Shown here piece by piece: positions 44,568-52,600 of a stretch of 64,000 bases of DNA (within the stretch, counting starts at the first letter, position 1; every line of letters starts with the position of its first letter). The notes under the pieces were generated by a model. That model made no database searches, was not told the origin of the DNA, and worked only from the letters and a program-made list of their open reading frames with translations. Origin of the DNA: Acidobacteria bacterium UBA7540 (GTDB lineage Bacteria; Acidobacteriota; Terriglobia; UBA7540); contig DLMI01000221.1 in assembly GCA_002478145.1 (NCBI GenBank), positions 66,807-130,806 on the forward strand, written 5' to 3'. A program made the position numbers and the translations under genes.

Positions 44568-44861
44568 ATGTCAATTGCAGTGAGTACGGCGAACCAAGAT
44601 TTAGTTGTGGACAACCGTGGCTATTTGCCTGCACTCGCCACCCTGGATGTGACCGGCATGACGGCAGCGGCGACGAACACCGTGCCGCACGGTTTGCCAC
44701 GCATCCCCAGGCGGGTGTGGTTTACGGGGATAGCGAGCGGAGCCAATGCTGCAGCTTGCAGTTTGGACACCTCGAGCGTGGCGGCCGGCTTTGATGCCAC
44801 GAACATTTACATTTTCACGCCAGCCGGCGTGACAAGCGTGCTGGTGCACGTCGAGTACTAA
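44568..44861 (+). CDS. small phage structural protein
   Basis: A 97-aa protein from ATG 44568 with CGGAGG 6 nt upstream. TANQDLVVDNRGYLPALATL and HGLPRIPRRVWFTGIASGAN precede a beta-rich end, TNIYIFTPAGVTSVLVHVEY. This resembles the 'PHGL ... P ... V' modules found in phage tail or fibre accessory proteins. Probably a head-tail or decoration component; no family named. Confidence 0.6.
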   Translation: MSIAVSTANQDLVVDNRGYLPALATLDVTGMTAAATNTVPHGLPRIPRRVWFTGIASGANAAACSLDTSSVAAGFDATNIYIFTPAGVTSVLVHVEY

Positions 44862-44864
44862 AAG

Positions 44865-44957
44865 CAGGATTCGGGATTCAGGATTCAGGAGTCAGGGAAG
44901 AACGAAGAAAAACCTCGAATGCCTTCCCTGAATCCCGAATCCTGAATCCTGAATCCT
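44865..44957. repeat. GGATTCA heptad inverted repeat
   Basis: Left arm AGGATTC, GGGATTC, AGGATTC, AGGAGTC; right arm CTGAATC, CCGAATC, CTGAATC, CTGAATC. It ends about 10 nt before the gp36-like start. Confidence 0.9.
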
Positions 44958-44967
44958 TGGTGAAATT

Positions 44968-45444
44968 ATGTCTTACTGCACGGTAGATGATGTTTGTACC
45001 GCCTTTCCGCGCTTCGTGCGGAATGCGGCCAATTCGATTCAGGACACGCAGATCCAGGACTGGATCGACGACCGCAAGGCGAGGATACGGGGCGCATTCC
45101 TGGCGCGACTGATCGACCCGGACACCCTCGCACTTACGGTGGACGCCGGGAATTTTCTGCGCGCCCTCAACCGCGATGGCGCGATCGCCGACCTCGGTGA
45201 CGCGCTCCAGGGGGACGTCACGCTCCAGCCAGGCGAGTATTCGCTGGCAGGCTCGCACCGGCAAAGTTTCGAGCGGCAGATCGAGGAAATCAAGGAAGGC
45301 CTCTACGATGCGTTGTTTAGCGGCCTGGCGCGCCACGTCGAAATCGAACCCCTTTTGGGTGGCATCGCCGGCGGCGAGACAGACCGCTCGACCGCCCTCG
45401 ATCGAGGCGAGGATAAGGCCTTTTCAAAGAATCAGGTCTTTTGA
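44968..45444 (+). CDS. head-tail connector, Mu gp36 (DUF1320)-like
   Basis: A 158-aa mostly helical protein: MSYCTVDDVCTAFPRFVRN, then IQDWIDDRKARIRGAFLARL and RQSFERQIEEIKEGLYDALF. The start 'YCT-x-DDV' and a helix that counts Asp/Arg residues fit the DUF1320/gp6-like connector family, which lies just after the capsid gene. It would form a neck ring. Confidence 0.7.
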   Translation: MSYCTVDDVCTAFPRFVRNAANSIQDTQIQDWIDDRKARIRGAFLARLIDPDTLALTVDAGNFLRALNRDGAIADLGDALQGDVTLQPGEYSLAGSHRQSFERQIEEIKEGLYDALFSGLARHVEIEPLLGGIAGGETDRSTALDRGEDKAFSKNQVF

Positions 45445-45678
45445 ATGGTGAATGGTAAATGGTGAATGGTGAATTGAAAAGTCGAATTTGCGGCTGGAAT
45501 CCTGGGCCTGCGAATCACTATTCGCTCTTCAGATAGGAAAAGAGACTAGTGAATAGTGCATAGCGAATTGGGAAGTGGCATTTCGGGCTGGTCCCGCAAG
45601 GGCGGTCGAAAGTCAAAAGTCGAAGGTCGAAAGGCAAAAGCTCTGAACTCCTCGACATTCGACTCTCGACTTCTGGAC
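45443..45678. repeat. GTGAATN and GTCGANN heptad elements
   Basis: 45443-45475 has GTGAATG/GTAAATG units and 45510-45580 holds complementary and second-orientation copies (CACTATTCGC, GTGAATA, GTGCATA). 45604-45678 is a GTCGANN element (GTCGAAA, GTCGAAG; then CTCGACA, CTCGACT). The gap 45445-45686 holds no gene. Confidence 0.8.
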
Positions 45679-45686
45679 TTTTAGCG

Positions 45687-46244
45687 ATGGCTTGGATTTC
45701 CTACTACAACGCTGGCCTGTCGAAGCAGGTAGTTCGGCAACTACTCGCTGTGGTGAATCGCGATATTCAGGCGGCGCTGGATTTCGTCTCCGGCGTCCCC
45801 GGCTCTTACGCGCCCTTCGCCGAATACGATTTGGCGCTCCTCCCGGTGCAGCAGTTCCCGGCGATTCTGCTGACCCCCGATACGGTGACCTTCGACGAAG
45901 AGGCAAACTGTACGCTGCACCAGACGATGCGGCTTTCCTGCGTAATCGCGGTCACGCATCAGGACCGCAACACCCTGGCGGAGATGACCCAGGATTACAC
46001 GCGAGCCGTGCGGGCGGTGCTCGACACCCTTTGGGAATCGACGCCGGGCGATTTCCTGCTCGCGAATCTTCCGTTACCTTCGCCGCCCTTTCCGAACGGT
46101 GCGCTCTCGCCGGGACTCGCGAGCGGAAAGCTCATGAAGATTTTCGCTGAAGGTCACACGTTTGAAGAAATTCGTCGCAGACCTCAGAGCGGCTTTGCCA
46201 TGGCAGCGACGATGTCGATCATTGTGGAGGTCGAGGAGACCTGA
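45687..46244 (+). CDS. neck/tail-completion protein (Mu gp37-like position)
   Basis: A 185-aa alpha/beta protein: LSKQVVRQLLAVVNRDIQAA, LPVQQFPAILLTPDTVTFDE, MRLSCVIAVTHQDRNTLAEM and SGFAMAATMSIIVEVEET. Such 'helix, then central strand with acidic residues, then final strand ending VEVEE' proteins occur between connector and tail tube genes (minor tail or DUF1834-like). Function as tail completion is inferred from place. Confidence 0.55.
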   Translation: MAWISYYNAGLSKQVVRQLLAVVNRDIQAALDFVSGVPGSYAPFAEYDLALLPVQQFPAILLTPDTVTFDEEANCTLHQTMRLSCVIAVTHQDRNTLAEMTQDYTRAVRAVLDTLWESTPGDFLLANLPLPSPPFPNGALSPGLASGKLMKIFAEGHTFEEIRRRPQSGFAMAATMSIIVEVEET

Positions 46245-46247
46245 AAG

Positions 46248-46328
46248 AAGCTATCAGCCGTCAGCTCTCAGCTCTCAGCAAGCTGGCGGCGATTCGCTGA
46301 TAGCTGATAGCTGAGAGCTGAAAGCTTG
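46248..46328. repeat. NTCAGCT heptad inverted repeat, copy 5
   Basis: Left arm GCTATCA, GCCGTCA, GCTCTCA, GCTCTCA; right arm GCTGATA, GCTGATA, GCTGAGA, GCTGAAA. It ends 7 nt before the tail tube start. Confidence 0.9.
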
Positions 46329-46334
46329 CTGAAT

Positions 46335-47123
46335 ATGCCACCACCAGTATCAGCTTCAAGCATCCACCAAGGTCCGGGCCGCTTGTGGCTCTACGTGCCC
46401 GAGCCTGCCCACGGCAACCGCCTGGTGATCGGGCCAGACGGCTCACCGGTAGAGCCGGCCGGGCTCGCGGCGTGGTCAGCGACGACCGCTTACACGGTCG
46501 GCCAGATGATCAAAGACTCCGGCAACAACACGGAATTATGCCTCGCCGCGGGGACCTCCGGCTCAACGGCGCCGGCGTGGCTCAACGCCCCTGGCCCGCC
46601 CATCACGGATGGCACTGCCGCATGGTTGTTTGTGGGCGCGTACGGAGCCTATTGCGCCGGCGCTACGGAAGGCGCGATCACTTCCACCTTGACGCCGAAG
46701 TACGAAGAGATTGGAGCCGACCAGGTCTCCTCTCCCATCGATGTGGTGATGACTGCCGACGCCTACGAGATCGACGTCACGATCAAGCAGTCGAACCTTG
46801 CCAACTTGACCAACTTCTTTCCGCCGGGCACCTTCACGGCGGGCACGGACACCAATCAACCCTCCGGCGCGCAGTCGTACGAGCAGATCACCTTCGGCGG
46901 CATTGTTCCTGTGCCGAAGATCGGCGTCGCCGTGATCTCCCCGCGTCGGGATGTGACGGGAAAGTTCGTGGTCTCACATCTCTACCAAGCCTACCAGGCA
47001 GAGGCCATTAAGCTGCCCTTCCAGCGTGGCAAGGAGACAACGTATGGGGTGAAGTTCAAGGGCGTCGCGGATTCCACACGCCCGACTGGGGACCAGGTGG
47101 GGATGGTGTGGCGGCAGGTGTAA
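46335..47123 (+). CDS. major tail tube protein with inserted carbohydrate-binding-like module
   Basis: A 262-aa protein (ATG 46335; a TTG three codons earlier is less likely). QGPGRLWLYVPEPAHGNRLV opens a tail-tube-like fold. Residues about 41-100 (LAAWSATTAYTVGQMIKDSG, NTELCLAAGTSGSTAPAWLN, GTAAWLFVG) form a module of the WxxxxAYxxGxxV kind seen in phage fibres and chitin-binding domains. The tube resumes with TPKYEEIGADQVSSPIDVVM, QITFGGIVPVPKIGVAVISP and the C-terminal strand region VKFKGVADSTRPTGDQVGM. Forms the tail tube; the module may face outward. Confidence 0.7.
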   Translation: MPPPVSASSIHQGPGRLWLYVPEPAHGNRLVIGPDGSPVEPAGLAAWSATTAYTVGQMIKDSGNNTELCLAAGTSGSTAPAWLNAPGPPITDGTAAWLFVGAYGAYCAGATEGAITSTLTPKYEEIGADQVSSPIDVVMTADAYEIDVTIKQSNLANLTNFFPPGTFTAGTDTNQPSGAQSYEQITFGGIVPVPKIGVAVISPRRDVTGKFVVSHLYQAYQAEAIKLPFQRGKETTYGVKFKGVADSTRPTGDQVGMVWRQV

Positions 47124-47127
47124 AACA

Positions 47128-47206
47128 AGCTGTCAGCCGTCAGCTCTCAGCTTTCAGCTCAAAACTGTTTGCTGACCGCTGATAGCTGAGAGCTGAGGGC
47201 TGAAGG
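47128..47206. repeat. NTCAGCT heptad inverted repeat, copy 6
   Basis: Left arm GCTGTCA, GCCGTCA, GCTCTCA, GCTTTCA; right arm GCTGACC, GCTGATA, GCTGAGA, GCTGAGG, GCTGAAG. It ends 7 nt before the chaperone gene. Confidence 0.9.
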
Positions 47207-47212
47207 TTTTCT

Positions 47213-47734
47213 ATGTCCAAGTCAAACAGCATCGCAACTGCTGCGGATTTCCGCAAGCTGGCGGAGGCTTCCGCGTTCGTGGAGCCGCAGCGCGTGCTCC
47301 TTCCAAAAAGCGGTTTTGGGGTGGTGCTGCGGCGACCCACGAAATTTTATTGGGCGCTCCGCCGCACCGGGTGGCCGTGCGAGCTACGGGAAAAACTGGA
47401 TCTGGTCGGCGTGGGTGTGAAACCGGAGCTGACTGCTGACGAAACGCTGCTGCTTGTCCGCGAAGACCAGCAGATGGTCAATGAGGCTTTCGTTGACCCT
47501 AAACCTTGCCTTAATCCGGGTCTGACGCAGTTCGATCCCAACTGGCTCCCGAAAGAGGACGCTGAATTCATTCTGAAGTACCTGCGAGGCCAGGTTCTGG
47601 CAAACGGCCAGGACCTGGACGCCTTTCGTGCAAGCGAACAAGGACATCCTGAGGGCAGCGGCGCAGATGGCGCGATGGTACGCGAAAACGCCGAGCGAGA
47701 TGTTATGTCGCGCGGTGGCGCTTTGGCGCATTGA
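47213..47734 (+). CDS. tail assembly chaperone, upstream part
   Basis: A 173-aa frame: ATAADFRKLAEASAFVEPQR, VLLPKSGFGVVLRRPTKFYW, ETLLLVREDQQMVNEAFVDP, LPKEDAEFILKYLRGQVLAN. Up to about residue 139 (QDLDAF) it reads as a folded protein of the kind found between tail tube and tape measure. After that the sequence (RASEQGHPEGSGADGAMVRE) looks wrong, while the +1 frame becomes protein-like. I infer that the extended product is made by a +1 shift near 47624 (see the next entry). Confidence 0.65.
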   Translation: MSKSNSIATAADFRKLAEASAFVEPQRVLLPKSGFGVVLRRPTKFYWALRRTGWPCELREKLDLVGVGVKPELTADETLLLVREDQQMVNEAFVDPKPCLNPGLTQFDPNWLPKEDAEFILKYLRGQVLANGQDLDAFRASEQGHPEGSGADGAMVRENAERDVMSRGGALAH

Positions 47735-47816
47735 CGCCGCCGCAACCGCGGCGTTGTTGTCCACAGAAGACACAGATTACGCAGATGAAAGTACGGCAAG
47801 ACACATTTACTGGTAA
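47628..47816 (+). CDS. tail assembly chaperone, downstream part (+1 frame)
   Basis: The frame opens at GTG 47628 with no ribosome site and reads QANKDILRAAAQMARWYAKT, PSEMLCRAVALWRIDAAATA. The RWYxxxPSEML pattern is typical of the second half of tail chaperone fusions. A shift at GCC TTT C (47621-47627), where tRNA-Phe can slip from UUU to UUC by +1, would join it to the upstream frame in the order LDAF-VQANKD. Lambda G/GT and Mu use -1 shifts for the same purpose; +1 is rarer. Confidence 0.5.
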   Translation: MQANKDILRAAAQMARWYAKTPSEMLCRAVALWRIDAAATAALLSTEDTDYADESTARHIYW

Positions 47817-47817
47817 A

Positions 47818-48009
47818 AGCTGTCAGCCGTCAGCTATCAGCTTTCAGCAGTCACCAAAAAGGAACCTGATTGTGTCGAAGAAAACCTTCCCCCCGTGGCT
47901 TACGCCATGGGCTAAGCTCTAACGCCCGCTACGCGGGCTTACTGACGGGAATGACGATGGGACATAGCTGAGGACTGAAAGCTGAGAGCTGAGAACTGAG
48001 AGCTGAGAC
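47818..48009. repeat. NTCAGCT heptad inverted repeat, copy 7, with long loop
   Basis: Left arm 47818-47848, right arm 47967-48009. The loop holds CCCGTGGCTTACGCCATGGG (47892-47911) and GCCCGCTACGCGGGC (47923-47937) hairpins. A nested structure separates chaperone and tape-measure-like genes. Confidence 0.85.
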
Positions 48010-48012
48010 GCA

Positions 48013-48804
48013 ATGGCCACCAAGACCTCCAAGTCCACACCGGCAGCGCCGAGCATGACGGGCGACCTTAACCGGGAACTCATCGCCCCGCTCCAGGAGT
48101 TCGACAGCATCGCCCAACTGGTATCGAAGGATATGGTCAATGAGCTGACGCCCAGCATCCAGACCTGGGCCCGCGAGACGACCCAGTCGATTAGTGCGGT
48201 TCAAACCGCCCTACAAACCTTTCAGGTAGTAGCCGGCGCTGCCTTCATGGAGACAGGCGACGCCATGACGGCGGCCGGGATCGCGGCAGCGATCTACGGG
48301 GAAAACGTCGGCCAATCCATGGAGAAGGCCGCAAAAGCCGCCCTCGCATCGATTGCGGAACAGGCGGGGGTAAACGCACTGAACGCCCTGGCACAAGGCC
48401 TGTGGTTTCTGGCGCAAGCCATTTTTTTCGGAGACCCGGATGCTGGGGTCGCTGCGGCGACCGATTTTGAAGCTGCGGCGGAATGGGGCGCGATTGCTGG
48501 TGTGGCGGGCGCGGCGGCAGCAGCGATTCCTGGCGGCGGCGCCAAAGGTACAAGCGCTGGTCGCGGAGCGGGCGCGGGATACGGCAAGGGAGGTTACGGC
48601 GGCGGAGCTCCACAACTGGGCGGTTACGGTCTCGCACCTGGCGCAGCCAGCGCGCTGAATCCACCCAGCGGGCAGCTCACGGTGATGGTGGTGGGCGAGG
48701 CGCAGGCGGGGCAGTGGCTTGCGACCACGCTCAACACTGCCGTGCAGCGCGGCGTGCCGCTGAATGCCACCACCGTCCAGAAGACCCCCTATGCGGCAGG
48801 GTAA
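48013..48804 (+). CDS. short tape-measure-like protein
   Basis: A 263-aa protein that resembles only the C-terminal part of tail tape-measure proteins. Helical LNRELIAPLQEFDSIAQLVS and FQVVAGAAFMETGDAMTAAG are followed by AALASIAEQAGVNALNALAQ, GLWFLAQAIFFGDPDAGVAA and AAAEWGAIAGVAGAAAAAIP, then Gly-rich sequence. Tape measures run about 0.15 nm of tail per residue, so at most a tail of about 40 nm would be specified. Normal proteins have 600-1500 residues. It could be a shortened version or a different minor tail protein. Confidence 0.55.
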   Translation: MATKTSKSTPAAPSMTGDLNRELIAPLQEFDSIAQLVSKDMVNELTPSIQTWARETTQSISAVQTALQTFQVVAGAAFMETGDAMTAAGIAAAIYGENVGQSMEKAAKAALASIAEQAGVNALNALAQGLWFLAQAIFFGDPDAGVAAATDFEAAAEWGAIAGVAGAAAAAIPGGGAKGTSAGRGAGAGYGKGGYGGGAPQLGGYGLAPGAASALNPPSGQLTVMVVGEAQAGQWLATTLNTAVQRGVPLNATTVQKTPYAAG

Positions 48805-48868
48805 GCTGTCAGCCGTCAGCTATCAGCTATCAGCAAGCCGCCTGCTGAAAGCTGATAGCTGATAGCTT
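48804..48868. repeat. NTCAGCT heptad inverted repeat, copy 8
   Basis: Left arm GCTGTCA, GCCGTCA, GCTATCA, GCTATCA; right arm GCTGAAA, GCTGATA, GCTGATA, GCTTTTG; 9-nt loop. It lies between the tape-measure-like gene and the next tail gene. Confidence 0.9.
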
Positions 48869-48882
48869 TTGAGCCAAACACG

Positions 48883-49266
48883 ATGAGTAACCCGAAGATA
48901 GTCTACGATCCAGGAACTGGCCCAACGACTCTGACGTTTCTGCGCCCGCCACGCAAGGTGCCAGCTTATGAATACAACGCTGTCCGGCACGACAACATTT
49001 CCAGCGCCGGAGTGCGCGAGGCCGTGCTCGAGCGCATCGAGACTTTCCTCGAGTTCGAGATGGACTGGGTGGCGATCGGCGCGGACGTGCAGGCATGGAA
49101 TCAGTTCATGCAATTCGCGCTCGGCGGTGGGCAGTTCGGCTACTACCCGGACGCCTCGCAGCCGGCCTTCACCAACTACTGGCTGGAGGACTCCAACTGG
49201 ACGGCAGCCTACAAGAGCGTCGGGCAGTACACGTTTAAGCTCAAGTTTCGACAAGTGGTGAGCTGA
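48883..49266 (+). CDS. tail protein of unknown type
   Basis: A 127-aa protein: PKIVYDPGTGPTTLTFLRPP, YNAVRHDNISSAGVREAVLE, WVAIGADVQAWNQFMQFALG and TAAYKSVGQYTFKLKFRQVV. It has strand-rich ends with a central helix and resembles proteins that follow the tape measure (distal tail or baseplate ring components). No family named. Confidence 0.6.
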   Translation: MSNPKIVYDPGTGPTTLTFLRPPRKVPAYEYNAVRHDNISSAGVREAVLERIETFLEFEMDWVAIGADVQAWNQFMQFALGGGQFGYYPDASQPAFTNYWLEDSNWTAAYKSVGQYTFKLKFRQVVS

Positions 49267-49388
49267 AAAGCGAATGGTGAATAGTGAATGGTGAATAGTG
49301 AATTAAGAACGGCTCTGATGAATGCCCCATTTACTATTTACTATGCATTATTCCGCTGAGAGCTGAAAGCTGATAGCTGAGAGCTTTT
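49267..49388. repeat. GTGAATN heptad inverted repeat plus NTCAGCT arm
   Basis: GTGAATA, GTGAATG units at 49273-49300; complementary TTTACTA, TTTACTA, TGCATTA at 49329-49351; then GCTGAGA, GCTGAAA, GCTGATA units at 49355-49388. Two families are adjacent. Confidence 0.85.
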
Positions 49389-49389
49389 T

Positions 49390-49572
49390 GTGATTCAGGG
49401 TAATCAAACCTGGCAACTGGCGCTGGCGCAGCCGCAGAAGCAGGCGTACTATACGGTCGAGATCCCGGACTTTGCCATCGCCATCGCGAGCTTTACCGCC
49501 TCAGCTCAGGCAGCGACAATGCTCAGCGGCTACGGCGTCACCCTGTACGGCATCGGACTTTACGGGACGTAA
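49390..49572 (+). CDS. small phage tail-region protein
   Basis: A possible 60-aa product from GTG 49390: QGNQTWQLALAQPQKQAYYT, EIPDFAIAIASFTASAQAAT, ending YGVTLYGIGLYGT. The start sits in the edge of a heptad repeat with no ribosome site. The sequence is protein-like (mixed strand), so I keep it at low confidence. It lies between two tail genes. Confidence 0.45.
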   Translation: MIQGNQTWQLALAQPQKQAYYTVEIPDFAIAIASFTASAQAATMLSGYGVTLYGIGLYGT

Positions 49573-49640
49573 AAAGGGTAAAGGATGAAGGGTGAAGGAT
49601 GAAGGATGAGTTCATAATTTATACTTTACACTTTACACTT
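49573..49640. repeat. GGATGAA heptad inverted repeat
   Basis: Left arm GGGTAAA, GGATGAA, GGGTGAA, GGATGAA, GGATGAG; right arm ACTTTACACTTTACACTTTC. It ends 19 nt before the large tail gene. Confidence 0.88.
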
Positions 49641-49658
49641 TCATGAATTGCTGAATTT

Positions 49659-52600
49659 ATGCCGACAGTCTCGCAGTACTATCCAGGAGATTTCTACGGC
49701 GACGCCGCCCAGTCGCTGGCCTGGCTCTATTCGCGCCAACTGAAGCTCGTGAATGGCTGGGAAGCGAACGCTCGCGAGACGGGCTTCCCGGCGACCTCGC
49801 TGCCCGGGGCGCCATGCGTACCGACCACACCGCCCTTCATTGAGTGTGGCATCGTTTCGCAGAATGACCTCAGCCAGATTGCTCAGACTGCTTGCGAGAG
49901 CATCTGCATGGTGCCACCCGGTATATTGATGCTGGGAATGGATGACCAGCTTGGCCCGGACGGCTGCCCCATAGACCTCTCGCCGATCGGCCTTCCTTTC
50001 GGGTACCTTTTTCCTCCTGTCCTGCCAGTTACCAGCGCGCAGATCAGCGCTTACTACCAGCAGATGTACAACGCCAATCCCAGTGGCTCCATAATCAACG
50101 GGGTGACTTATCCCGTGCTGGCGGGCCTGACGATCTACGGTTATCTCTTCAATCCCCAGCAGAGCATGCTCAATTACCGCATCGATCTTTTCAGCAAGAC
50201 CGACCTCTTCTATTACCAAGGCAGCGCGGTGGGGACAGGGGCTTACACCAGCGGGCCGATGAAAGGCCAGTATCCTTCGCCGTCACAGTTCCAGTCGCTG
50301 CTCGTTCAGCAAGGCTTGTACGGCTACTGGGGCGCGCAGGTGCCCTTCCCGGGTATAGTGATAGCGGTGCTCTACCCGACGAGCGTGGCGCAGCCAGCCG
50401 TGGGCTCATCGTTCAGTGTTTTGCCAGCAGGTTGGATTTGCCACTCGAATACCGGCGTGGGCTACAAACTGACGGATTATTTTGCGCGCGTTTACGCCAA
50501 GACGGACGTCGAATATTTGCAGGAAGACAACATCCCCATCATCGTGCAGGATGATTTCCATGCGCGCTGCGGCTCGAGCCTGGTCCTGCATACAGGCACT
50601 CCCACCGTGCACGTGATGTACGTGGACCCGGTGAAGGGTCCCACGCAGGTTTGCACATCGCTGGCGGCTGAGTGGGCTTTTCCATCACTGCCACTTTCTT
50701 TTATCGTGCCCACTTCCGACCCGCTTTATTTCCCGGATCCCACTCTGACAGAGGGGGCTGCGCTGCAAAACCGCAGCTACATCTACGACTGCGCGCTGGC
50801 GATTATCGCTTTTGCGGGGTCGGGCAACTTCGTCGCCGCCGCCCGGATCATCAAGCAGCTCGACGCGATTCTCGACAGTCCCGGCTACCTTGCTTCCATT
50901 ATTTTCGAAAACGGAGAAGATGGGGAATCGGCGAGCCGATGGACAAAGAGCAACTCTGCTGACTCCGTAACCGATGTCAATGACCCCATAGAGCCACCTT
51001 ATGGCACCGGTCTGGTGGTCGATTTCCACGCCATTGCCGCAAACGATACCTTCACCTATTCTGGCAGCGGCTTCCCGGACAGCACCGATACGCAGGTCCA
51101 ATTTGAGCACAAGGAAGTGGAGGCGGTGGGGTTCAATTTCGCCATCGGGGTCACCACGGCAGGCGGCAAAGTCACGAGCGTACAGGTAACCTCGGCAGCA
51201 GTCGCGCCGGCATCGCTGGTCCCGCTAAGCGGGATCATCACCATCGCGGTCGGACCGGGCAACGGCCTTTATCGTTTCCACCTCATCAACCTCGCTCAGC
51301 TCATCTCGACGCTCGCGGGCGACACGCTCAGCTCCATCACCGGATTCGTGGTCACATTGAGCGCACCGGGAGACCTTTACTTTGACAACTTCTCGGCGGG
51401 GAACACTCAGCCCGCGAATTCACTTGCCTTCAGCTACGATACTTACTATGGCCTCGTGGACCAAGCTTACATCCGCGCCGGGGCCATGGCCTGGGTGTGT
51501 TACGCCTACTGCATCTACATGCAGATCACCCAGGACTTCAGCCCTTCGCTCTACCTCCAGCGCATGATTAACTTCCTGCTCACCTTGCAATCCACAGCCT
51601 CCGACCTCACGAACGGGCTGTTTTACCTCGGCTGGGGAACATACGGAAATCCGGGCTATCAATTCCTGCCCGGTCTCATGCAGCGGGTTTCGACCGAACA
51701 CCAGATCGACCTGTATTTTGCTTTCATGCGCGCCGCCGCAACTCTGCCCACTGCGGCTGTTCAGCTTCAAAAAACCAATTTAATCAGCTCCACGCAGGCT
51801 GCCTCACTGAACGCCACTGCCGCGCAATTGCAGACCGTGGCGGATGTTGTTGCCACGAAGGTCGTTGCCAATCTCTATATCGCCCCGAGCGGCGGCGTGC
51901 CCGGCCACTTTGCCCAGGGCGCAGGCTCCGAAGCGACACCGCCTGCCGGACTTGATACCAGCCAGGCTTGTGATGCCGCTGGCACCTGGGCGGCGCTTTT
52001 CTGCCATGCCATCGGACGCGATGACCTCGCGCTGCAATGCCTGGAGTTCGTAGACCAGAATTTCCTGCTTCAGAATCAGCAGATTCTGCTATCTTCCGCG
52101 ACGAACTCCTACAACGAAACTTATCAGCAGCTCACACCCTTCAACGGCTTCAAGTTTTTCAATGATTCTGCCGGCGGCTATTCAGGCTCTCCTCTCAGCA
52201 TCTCGCAGGAACAGAGCTGGAGCATGCTCCTGGCGCTGCTCGATCTCTACAATATCTCAGGGGTTGCGGATTACTTTGCTAGCGTGTATGGCAGCCTCGA
52301 TGCCTATCTCACCACGCTCATCACCAGCCAGCGCACCGTGCGCTCCACTACAGGTGATGGCTCGTTGCTTTCGTATTCCTTGGCCTCGCGCGATTTGCCT
52401 TACGAATTTGAAGTATGGCCAGCCTTCACGGCAACAGCGTGGTTTTATCTGGTCTCGACAAATCCCGGCCTGCTGCTTTCCCTCGGCAATACTCCAACTA
52501 TTATTCCCTACCTGCAGATTCCGCAGGGAGCCAGCCAGTCCGTGAACGAGCTCGAGGGGCAATCCTCGCTGGGCAGCATGACCGTCACCTGCATCGATCC

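Noticed and set aside
43269..48868. NTCAGCT repeats as CRISPR or as an ordinary MITE
   Set aside because: No repeat-spacer alternation; arms are tandem heptads of variable number, with no terminal inverted repeats or target duplications visible.
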